Assembly: GCA_910579495.1 (NCBI GenBank) | Contig: CAJTVD010000015.1 | Span: 1-17,727 of the forward strand | DNA length: 17,727 nt | Direction of reading: 5' to 3' | Source: an uncultured Lachnospiraceae bacterium | GTDB taxonomy: Bacteria > Bacillota > Clostridia > Lachnospirales > Lachnospiraceae | Shown: piece by piece, positions 5,915 through 12,282 of the stretch | Numbering within the stretch: position 1 is the first letter of the stretch | Layout: every line of letters begins with the position of its first letter | Notes under the pieces: model-generated | What the model saw: the letters and a program-made list of their open reading frames with translations, nothing else | Databases searched by the model: none | Told to the model about the DNA's origin: nothing | Program-made: the position numbers and the translations under genes

Positions 5915-6001
5915 CGGGTATACGAAAAGAATTGTACTTGCATTTTAAATTTGAATAAAACATATCCATAGTAATAGAATACATAAGGGGAGAACAATTA
6001 C

Positions 6002-7165
6002 GTGAAACTATTAAAAGTAACCCTATGCTATGTGATGTGTTTTATTTTTTTGCTGGCGGTGCCTGCCAGGGCCTATGCCGCGCCCGCTGTGGAAGCGCCT
6101 TCCTATATCCTGATGGAAGCTTCTACAGGGCAGATTATCTGTGAACAGAATGCAGAAGAGCGGCGCAGCCCTGCAAGCATCACGAAGATTATGACCCTGC
6201 TGGTGATTTTTGACCATTTAGGCACAGGGAGAGTGCGCCTGGACAGCCAGGTAATGACCAGCGCCTATGCCAAATCTATGGGAGGCTCCCAGGTTTTCTT
6301 GGAAGAGGGGGAAGTGCAGACGCTGGAAACCATCATTAAGTGCATTGCAGTGGCTTCCGGCAATGACGCCAGTGTGGCGGCGGCGGAATTTATCGCAGGG
6401 AGCGAAGGGGAGTTCGTGAATCTGATGAACCAAAGAGCCAAGGATATGGGGCTTACCAACACCCATTTTGAGGACTGCTGCGGTTTAAGCGAATCAGATA
6501 ATCACTACACTTCGGCCAGGGATGTGGCGCTGATGTCCCGGGAACTTCTCACAAAGTACCCCCAGGTGATGGATTACACCAAAATCTGGATGGAGGACAT
6601 TACCCATGTGACCAGGCAGGGAACCAGCAATTTTACCCTGTCCAGCACCAATAAGCTGCTTAAAATGTACGAGTGGACTACAGGGCTGAAAACCGGTTCC
6701 ACCAGCAAAGCGCTGTATTGCCTTTCCGCCACCGCAAGCAGGGACAAAATTGATTTGATTGCCGTGGTGATGGGCTCGCCCACCAACAAGACCCGTTTTC
6801 AGGACGCCATGGCGCTTTTGGATTATGGCTACAGCGTCAGCGCTTTGTATGAAGACCCTAATGAGGAGCAGCTGCCGCAGCTTCCGGTAAAGGGGGGCGT
6901 GCAGGAGGAAGCCGCGCTTACCTACAAGGAGCCTTTCCGCTATCTGGATATTGCCGGCAGTGACCTGGGCAGCATAGAGAAGACCATTTCCCTGCCGCCG
7001 GAACTAATCGCACCGGTAAAGAGGGGGGATGCAGTGGGAGAAGCCGTTTATAAGCTGGACGGACAGAGGATAGGCAGTGTTTCCATCCTCTCTGACGTAA
7101 CCATAGATAAAGCCGGGTATAAGGATTACCTGATGAAGGTGTGGAGGCTGTTCTGCAGCCTGTGA
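6002..7165 (+). CDS. D-alanyl-D-alanine carboxypeptidase, peptidase S11 (DacF-like)
   Basis: The protein has 387 residues from GTG 6002 (AGGGGAGA 8 nt upstream). Residues 1-27 are a signal peptide ending ARAYA-APA. All three penicillin-binding motifs are present: SITK at 59-62 (nucleophile Ser59), SGN at 119-121 and KTG at 230-232. A PBP5-type C-terminal beta domain spans about 295-370 (PELIAPVKRGDAVGEAVYKL), followed by the short hydrophobic tail YLMKVWRLFCSL, which may be a membrane anchor. It should trim the terminal D-Ala from muropeptide pentapeptides at the outer face of the membrane, as PBP5/DacF enzymes do. It stands 87 nt after the CmpB-like gene and on the same strand as the phosphoesterase and scpAB. 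The gene symbol is withheld because DacA, DacB and DacF types are hard to separate by eye. Confidence 0.93.
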   Translation: MKLLKVTLCYVMCFIFLLAVPARAYAAPAVEAPSYILMEASTGQIICEQNAEERRSPASITKIMTLLVIFDHLGTGRVRLDSQVMTSAYAKSMGGSQVFLEEGEVQTLETIIKCIAVASGNDASVAAAEFIAGSEGEFVNLMNQRAKDMGLTNTHFEDCCGLSESDNHYTSARDVALMSRELLTKYPQVMDYTKIWMEDITHVTRQGTSNFTLSSTNKLLKMYEWTTGLKTGSTSKALYCLSATASRDKIDLIAVVMGSPTNKTRFQDAMALLDYGYSVSALYEDPNEEQLPQLPVKGGVQEEAALTYKEPFRYLDIAGSDLGSIEKTISLPPELIAPVKRGDAVGEAVYKLDGQRIGSVSILSDVTIDKAGYKDYLMKVWRLFCSL

Positions 7166-7166
7166 T

Positions 7167-7202
7167 CCCTGCCCGTTTGATTGTGCGGGGGTTAGGGCAG
7201 GG
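7167..7202 (+). repeat. Inverted repeat after the carboxypeptidase gene
   Basis: CCCTGCCC (7167-7174) pairs perfectly with GGGCAGGG (7195-7202) across a 20-nt loop containing GCGGGGG, starting immediately after the stop codon. There is no T-run, so it may be a weak terminator, a 3' mRNA stabiliser or an attenuating structure between the carboxypeptidase and phosphoesterase genes. Confidence 0.4.
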
Positions 7203-7328
7203 GGCGGCCCTCTGCATGGGGGTTCAATGATATGGCGGAAGGGGGCGGAGGATTCCGCCCTTTCCGGGCCAAGGCCTGCGCTGCCAGGGGGTATTTTGGC
7301 GGCGCAGAAAAGCGGAAGGGATTGTGTG

Positions 7329-8177
7329 ATGATATTCATTTGGATATTGGCGGTGTTGGCGGCTTTTTTCCTGGCAGTGATGGCTGTTGACTGCAACCGT
7401 TTTGTAATAAGAAGGTACAGGTGTAAAATGGAATCCTTAAAGAAGGACGGCAGGTTCCTGCTTTTGTCAGACCTGCACAACAAGTCTTTCGGTAAAGGAA
7501 ATGAAAAGCTCCTTACGGCTATCCGGCGGCTGAACCCGGATGCCATATTGATTGCAGGGGATATGTATACCTCCACCAAGGGAGGGGGCATGGAATCGGC
7601 TAAGGCGCTTGTATGCAGCCTTGCCGCGGAGTATCCGGTCTACTATGGCAATGGGAACCATGAGTTCAAAACAAGAATTTACCCGGAGCAGTTCGGCAAT
7701 ATGTACCAGGAATATATCTCCGCCATCAAAAAGGCGGGGGTAACCCATCTGGTAAATGATAAGGCCTATCTGCCGGATTTTAACCTGGAGATTTATGGGG
7801 CGGAGATTGGCTGGGAATATTACGGAAAATTTGATTCTGTAAAAATGGAAGCCTCTTATCTTGGGGGGCTTTTAGGAAAGCCCAAAGCAGGACAGGCATC
7901 CCTGCTGATTGCCCATAACCCGGATTATTTTGAAGCCTATGCCAGGTGGGGGGCAGATTTGGTGGTATCCGGCCATGTGCATGGGGGGCTGATGAGGCTG
8001 CCCTTTTTGGGTGGTGTGATTTCCCCTGCCATGAAGCTGTTCCCGAAGTATGACGGGGGAGAGTTCCATGAGGGCAAGGCCACTATGGTCCTGGGCAGGG
8101 GGCTGGGGACCCATACCCTTCCGATACGGATTTTCAATCCGGGGGAGCTGGTGGTGATTGAGGCTGGCAGATGGTAA
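7329..8177 (+). CDS. Membrane-anchored metallophosphoesterase (calcineurin-like)
   Basis: The protein has 282 residues. I chose ATG 7329 because GGAAGGG stands 8 nt before it and the protein then begins with a clean N-terminal membrane helix (IFIWILAVLAAFFLAVMAVD). An upstream in-frame ATG at 7227 would add 34 low-complexity residues in front of that helix. Binuclear metal-site motifs occur in order: SDLH (Asp48, His50), AGDMY (Asp78), GNGNHE (Asn110, His111), AHNPD (His196) and SGHVHGG (His216, His218). The family includes YkuE- and YaeI-like phosphodiesterases acting near the membrane; the substrate (possibly lipid-linked or a cyclic nucleotide) cannot be read from the sequence. It lies between a cell-wall enzyme and scpA. 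Confidence 0.9.
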   Translation: MIFIWILAVLAAFFLAVMAVDCNRFVIRRYRCKMESLKKDGRFLLLSDLHNKSFGKGNEKLLTAIRRLNPDAILIAGDMYTSTKGGGMESAKALVCSLAAEYPVYYGNGNHEFKTRIYPEQFGNMYQEYISAIKKAGVTHLVNDKAYLPDFNLEIYGAEIGWEYYGKFDSVKMEASYLGGLLGKPKAGQASLLIAHNPDYFEAYARWGADLVVSGHVHGGLMRLPFLGGVISPAMKLFPKYDGGEFHEGKATMVLGRGLGTHTLPIRIFNPGELVVIEAGRW

Positions 8178-8249
8178 AAGTTGACTGCCGGCCGGATACA
8201 TGGTAAAATCCATGGAGAAACGGCGATATGCCAGTAAAGGAGCCGGAAA

Positions 8250-8996
8250 ATGGCGATATCGGTGAAGCTGCAGGCTTTTGAAGGCCCTCTGGATTTGCTT
8301 TTGCACTTGATAGAAAAAAACAAAGTGGATATTTATGATATTCCTATTGTGGAGATAACTGCCCAGTATTTAGAGTACATACAGGCCATGGAAACGGAAG
8401 ATATGAACGTGATGAGCGAGTTTTTGGTGATGGCGGCCACACTTCTGGATATCAAGTGCAGAATGCTCCTTCCCAGGGAAGTAAACGAGGAGGGGGAGGA
8501 GGAAGACCCCAGGGCGGAGCTGGTGCAGAAGCTGCTGGAATATAAAATGTATAAATATATGTCCTACGAATTGAAGGACAGGCAGGTAGACGCTGCAAGG
8601 ACCCTTTTTAAAGAGAAGACCCTGCCAAAAGAAATACAGGATTACCGGCCCCCGGTGGACATGGCAACCCTTCTGGGGGGCGTGGACCTAAGCAGGCTGC
8701 AGGAACTGTTTAAGACGGTGATGAAAAGGCAGGAGGATAAAATTGACCCGGTAAGGAGTACTTTTGGGCAGATTGAAAAGGACGAAGTGGACATGGACGG
8801 CAAGACTCTTTATGTGGAGGAATATCTCCGTTCCCACAAAACCTTCAGCTTTGTGGCGCTCCTTGAGGGGCAGAGGAGTAAAATGGAGATCATCGTGACC
8901 TTTCTTGTGGTGCTGGAACTGATGAAGGTGGGGAAAATTTCCATTGCCCAGGAAGATACCTTTAAGGATATTATCATTACTTCTAACGAGATGTAG
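8250..8996 (+). CDS. scpA: Segregation and condensation protein A (kleisin)
   Basis: The protein has 248 residues from ATG 8250, with AAGGAG 8 nt upstream. The N-terminus, ISVKLQAFEGPLDLLLHLIE, followed by KNKVDIYDIPIVEITAQYL and LVMAATLLDIKCRMLLP, is diagnostic for ScpA. An acidic patch (NEEGEEEDPRAELVQKLLEY) follows, then the linker, and the C-terminal winged helix that binds the SMC head (KMEIIVTFLVVLELMKVGKI). ScpA is the kleisin bridging SMC heads, and with ScpB forms the bacterial condensin that compacts and segregates the origin region. Its stop (8994-8996) is part of the scpB ribosome binding site (TAGGAGG), so the two genes are translationally linked. Confidence 0.96.
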   Translation: MAISVKLQAFEGPLDLLLHLIEKNKVDIYDIPIVEITAQYLEYIQAMETEDMNVMSEFLVMAATLLDIKCRMLLPREVNEEGEEEDPRAELVQKLLEYKMYKYMSYELKDRQVDAARTLFKEKTLPKEIQDYRPPVDMATLLGGVDLSRLQELFKTVMKRQEDKIDPVRSTFGQIEKDEVDMDGKTLYVEEYLRSHKTFSFVALLEGQRSKMEIIVTFLVVLELMKVGKISIAQEDTFKDIIITSNEM

Positions 8997-9009
8997 GAGG
9001 CGGCGGGAG

Positions 9010-9579
9010 TTGGACAGAAAGAGAGAAAAGGCAATACTTGAAGCGGTCCTTTTCACCATGGGAGAGTCGGTGGAGGTGGAGCGGCTTGCCGCGGTGATTG
9101 AGGAGGACCAAAAAATCACAAGGAAGCTCCTTATGGAGCTGAAGAAGGACTATGAGAGAAAAGAGTGCGGCGTGACTTTGCTGGAGCTGGAGGATTCTTT
9201 CCAGATGTGCACCAAGGCGGACATGTACGAGTATCTGGTAAAAATAGCCAAGACGCCCCGAAAATATGTGCTTTCTGATACCGTCCTTGAAACCCTTTCC
9301 ATTATTGCCTACAAGCAGCCGATCACAAGGGCGGAGATTGAGAGGATAAGGGGCGTAAGCTGTGACCATGCAGTAAACCGCCTGGTGGAGTTTGGCCTGG
9401 TAACGGAAGTGGGGAGAATGGACGCGCCGGGGCGTCCCCTTCTTTTTGGGACCACAGAGGAATTTCTGCGCAGCTTTGGGGTCAAGTCCTTAGAGGAACT
9501 GCCGGAATTATCGGCCATGCAGATCGAGGAATTCCGGCAGCAGGCAGAGCAGGAGGCAAACGTGCAGCTGGACGTTTAA
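9010..9579 (+). CDS. scpB: Segregation and condensation protein B
   Basis: The protein has 189 residues. The start is TTG 9010 (LDRKREKAILEAVLFTMGES), 9 nt after AGGAGG at 8995-9000, which overlaps the scpA stop. The longer frame opening at ATG 8944 is read inside scpA and adds an unlike N-terminus. Two tandem winged-helix domains are present: about 5-75, and about 80-160 with YVLSDTVLETLSIIAYKQPI, TRAEIERIRGVSCDHAVNRL and GRMDAPGRPLLFGTTEEFL, all highly typical of ScpB. ScpB dimers bind the ScpA linker. The gene ends 15 nt from the convergent carboxypeptidase gene; no terminator hairpin separates them, so antisense read-through in either direction is possible. Confidence 0.95.
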   Translation: MDRKREKAILEAVLFTMGESVEVERLAAVIEEDQKITRKLLMELKKDYERKECGVTLLELEDSFQMCTKADMYEYLVKIAKTPRKYVLSDTVLETLSIIAYKQPITRAEIERIRGVSCDHAVNRLVEFGLVTEVGRMDAPGRPLLFGTTEEFLRSFGVKSLEELPELSAMQIEEFRQQAEQEANVQLDV

Positions 9580-9594
9580 ATCCTGCCCACAGTG

Positions 9595-10953
9595 TCAGCC
9601 ATAGAGGTTATATCTTTTTAAAATCTGTTTCATACACCAGGAAAAGTCAATGGCAGGAACATCGGTTGCCGTTACAATATATTCTATTTTGTATACTTCA
9701 CCCCCTACCAGATATTTTACAGTACCCACCTGTGTCCCGGCACTGACCGGGGCGGTAAGCTGGGAGGTTATCTGGCAGCGGGTTTCTATTTTTTCCCCCT
9801 TTTTTAACAATAGCCCCTGTTCTTCGGAAGAAGGGAGGGCATCCTGGCTAAGGCCAGTATCATCTGGCCTGTTCCCATCCAGGGAGGTGCTCTCCCCGCG
9901 GATGATTTTGATATCTGTATATGCCAGGGCATCCAGCCGGTCGGCCTGCCCGTTTAAGACCTGTATGGGCTTTAGCTGGCTTTCGTCATAGGCGGCTTCA
10001 GAAAGGGTATGGTATTCAAAATTTTCCAGGCCGTAGTTCATCAGCATTTTGGTGTCACTCCACTTGTATGTCTTATTGTTAGGCCAGCCGCAGGCCAGCA
10101 GGGCTACCACAAAGGTCCGGTCATCCCGGCGCAGGGAGCCAACATAACAATAGCCTGCGGAGCCTGTGAAGCCGGTTTTTCCGGAAAGGGCACCTTCCAT
10201 CATGGAAAGAAAGGCATTGTGGTTGTTGCAATTGAAAGAACGCCCGGTGGGGACAAAGCCGCCCTCTTTCTCCTGGTAGCTTTCAAAGGCATAGGAGGCG
10301 GTGCGGGTAATTTCCAGGAATTTCTCCTTTTGGGGAGAATCCATAATACAGTAGGACATGATTTTGGCCAGGTCGGCGGCGGTAGTGGAGTGCGCCCTTA
10401 CAGCGCCCTCCTGGTCGGCGGCAGTGGCATCCAGCCCGTTGGGGGTAATAAAAAAGGTGTCAAAGCACCCAATGTCCCGGGCCTTTTGGTTCATCATATC
10501 CGCAAAGCTTTCTGTGCTGCCTGCGATATGCTCCGCAATGACCACTGCGGCATCGTTGTGGGATTCCAGCATCAGGGAATAGAGAAGGTCCCCCAGGCGG
10601 TAGTACTCATTGGCTTTTACATAAAGTTTTACCTTGGGCATACTGGCTGCATAGGAGGAAGCCATGGCGTAATCCTCCGGGTTGCCGTATTCCAGGGCGA
10701 GGATACAGGTCATGATCTTGGTGGTGCTTGCCATGGGAAGGATCTCATGGCCGTTTTTTTCGTAAAGAATACGCCCGGAGCCTGCATCCATCAACACAGC
10801 CGACTGGGCGTATAATTTCAGGGTTGTACTGTTTTCTTCTTCTGCATAAACTTCCTTAAAGGAAAAGGGGACTGAAAAAAAGAGGGAAAGGACCAGGATA
10901 AGGGAAAGGGATATTCTGGCAAAGGGGGATAGTGGTTTCCAAACAGATTTCAT
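9595..10953 (-). CDS. D-alanyl-D-alanine carboxypeptidase, peptidase S11
   Basis: The protein has 452 residues from the ATG complementary to 10951-10953. A farther ATG (11014-11016) adds 21 residues ahead of the signal peptide and has no ribosome site; the chosen start has only a weak one (GGACGGA). The signal peptide runs to about 38 (LILVLSLFFSVPFSFKEVYA). Active-site motifs are STTK at 76-79, SHN at 131-133 and KTG at 259-261. A PBP5-type C-terminal domain follows, with an inserted polar stretch (GESTSLDGNRPDDTGLSQDA), and the tail SWCMKQILKRYNLYG is a possible amphipathic anchor. It is about 65 residues longer than the other S11 enzyme in the window and clearly a different paralogue. It converges on scpB and diverges from the MoxR cluster. 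Confidence 0.92.
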   Translation of the reverse strand: MKSVWKPLSPFARISLSLILVLSLFFSVPFSFKEVYAEEENSTTLKLYAQSAVLMDAGSGRILYEKNGHEILPMASTTKIMTCILALEYGNPEDYAMASSYAASMPKVKLYVKANEYYRLGDLLYSLMLESHNDAAVVIAEHIAGSTESFADMMNQKARDIGCFDTFFITPNGLDATAADQEGAVRAHSTTAADLAKIMSYCIMDSPQKEKFLEITRTASYAFESYQEKEGGFVPTGRSFNCNNHNAFLSMMEGALSGKTGFTGSAGYCYVGSLRRDDRTFVVALLACGWPNNKTYKWSDTKMLMNYGLENFEYHTLSEAAYDESQLKPIQVLNGQADRLDALAYTDIKIIRGESTSLDGNRPDDTGLSQDALPSSEEQGLLLKKGEKIETRCQITSQLTAPVSAGTQVGTVKYLVGGEVYKIEYIVTATDVPAIDFSWCMKQILKRYNLYG

Positions 10954-11111
10954 AGTTTCCGTCCAGGTAAGTAGATTCTTTAATTTATATGTGGAGGGAA
11001 GGGGGAAATATGCCATGCCGTTAGCTGTAACACCCGGGTAGATGGGGCTGATGGTTTATTATCACAGCGCCAAATAGGAAAAAGATAGGATTTTAAAAGA
11101 AGATCCTGTAT

Positions 11112-11119
11112 GCTACAAT
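11112..11119 (+). promoter_or_regulatory. Candidate extended -10 promoter of the MoxR cluster
   Basis: TGCTACAAT at 11111-11119 is an extended -10 element (TGnTACAAT). The -35 region 17 bp upstream is weak (TTTTAA, 11091-11096). It lies in the 219-nt divergent gap and would start transcripts about 45 nt before the MoxR ATG. No competing better promoter was found on this strand. Confidence 0.4.
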
Positions 11120-11172
11120 ATTCATTATAAACAGCAGGAAGATAGGATTTGTGAAGGAAGGGATAGGTGAAA

Positions 11173-12282
11173 ATGCAGGAAACCATTAAACCGCCGGTAG
11201 AGGCCAGATACCGGGAAGAACTGGAGGCACTGAAAAACACGGACACCGGAAAGCGTCCTGACAACTGGCAGATGTCCCCCAGGGCAGTAAGGACTTTTAT
11301 TCTGGGCAGTACCAGCCCCATAGTATATGGGGATAAGGAGTATCGGATCGAAAAAAAATATTTTGGCAATGACGCGCTTATTGAGCGCTGTATCGTTACC
11401 CTGGCAGGGAACCGGGGGCTGATGCTGGTGGGGGAGCCGGGGACGGCCAAGACCATGCTCTCGGAGCTTTTGTCAGCGGCAATCTGCGGTGTTAGTACCA
11501 ACACCATCCAGGGGACGGCGGGGACTACCGAGGATATGATCAAGTATTCCTGGAATTATGCCCTTTTGCTGGCAAAGGGCCCCAGCAGGCAGGCCCTGGT
11601 GCCGGCGCCTTTGTATGTAGGGATGGAGAAGGGGATCCTCACCCGGTTTGAGGAAATCACCAGGACCCCGGCGGAGATCCAGGACAGCCTGATCAGCGTC
11701 CTTAGCGATAAGGTGCTGAATGTGCCGGAATTGGGGGATGAGGGGCTGCTTTTTGCCCGTCCTGGCTTTAATGTGATCGGGACTGCCAATACCAGGGACA
11801 AGGGCGTAAACGAAATGAGCAGTGCCTTAAAGCGGCGTTTTAATTTCGAGACGGTGATGCCGGTGCGTGAGGTGTCACTGGAGAAGCAGATTATCTTAAA
11901 TGAGGTGGGCAGGCTGGCGGAAGAGAGCCATATTGCCATGGAAGCGGATGAGGATGTGGCGGAGCTGCTTGCTTCCACTTACCACGAGCTCCGGGAGGGG
12001 GTGTCCTCCTATGGGCACAGGATCGATAAGCCTGCGGCAGTGATGAGCACGGCGGAGGCAGTGTCCGTCTATTACCAGACCATGCTTACAGGATACTTTT
12101 ACGGGGAGGGGCGCATGAATGTGGACTGCCTGGTACAGAACCTGGTGGGTGCCGTTTCCAAGGAGAATAAAGAAGATCTGGAGAAAGTGAAAGGATATTT
12201 TCAGACCGTTGTGAGGGATAAAAGCGGCAGAGAGGGTGGCATATGGAAACAATACTACGAAGCCAGGAAATGGCTGAAATAA
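11173..12282 (+). CDS. MoxR-type AAA+ ATPase
   Basis: The protein has 369 residues from ATG 11173 (GGAAGGG 10 nt upstream; a GTG two codons earlier is less well spaced). AAA+ elements in order are Walker A GEPGTAKT (87-94), Walker B-like GILTRFEEITR with acidic residues Glu160-Glu161, sensor 1 VIGTANTRD (Asn206) and the arginine finger region SSALKRRFNFE (Arg221-Arg222). MoxR proteins usually have DE in Walker B; here it is EE. A C-terminal helical lid follows (SYGHRIDKPAAVMSTAEAVS). MoxR ATPases form hexamers that remodel or metallate client complexes with a VWA partner (RavA-ViaA, CbbQ-CbbO, NorQ-NorD). The VWA gene two places downstream is the obvious partner. It overlaps the next gene by 40 nt. 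Confidence 0.92.
   Translation: MQETIKPPVEARYREELEALKNTDTGKRPDNWQMSPRAVRTFILGSTSPIVYGDKEYRIEKKYFGNDALIERCIVTLAGNRGLMLVGEPGTAKTMLSELLSAAICGVSTNTIQGTAGTTEDMIKYSWNYALLLAKGPSRQALVPAPLYVGMEKGILTRFEEITRTPAEIQDSLISVLSDKVLNVPELGDEGLLFARPGFNVIGTANTRDKGVNEMSSALKRRFNFETVMPVREVSLEKQIILNEVGRLAEESHIAMEADEDVAELLASTYHELREGVSSYGHRIDKPAAVMSTAEAVSVYYQTMLTGYFYGEGRMNVDCLVQNLVGAVSKENKEDLEKVKGYFQTVVRDKSGREGGIWKQYYEARKWLK

Noticed and set aside
5951..5980. Promoter TTGAAT-N18-TAGAAT before the first carboxypeptidase
   Set aside because: It would start transcription on top of the ribosome binding site (5986-5993), so the match is probably chance.
7227..7328. 34-residue N-terminal extension of the phosphoesterase
   Set aside because: It would put a low-complexity stretch before the membrane helix; ATG 7329 has a good ribosome site and starts directly at the helix.
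8944..9009. Longer scpB starting at ATG 8944
   Set aside because: The extension is read out of frame inside scpA; AGGAGG at 8995-9000 and family similarity point to TTG 9010.
10009..10815. 268-codon plus-strand open frame opposite the second carboxypeptidase
   Set aside because: Gly/His/Val-rich composition typical of an antisense shadow. The minus-strand frame has a signal peptide and all three penicillin-binding motifs.
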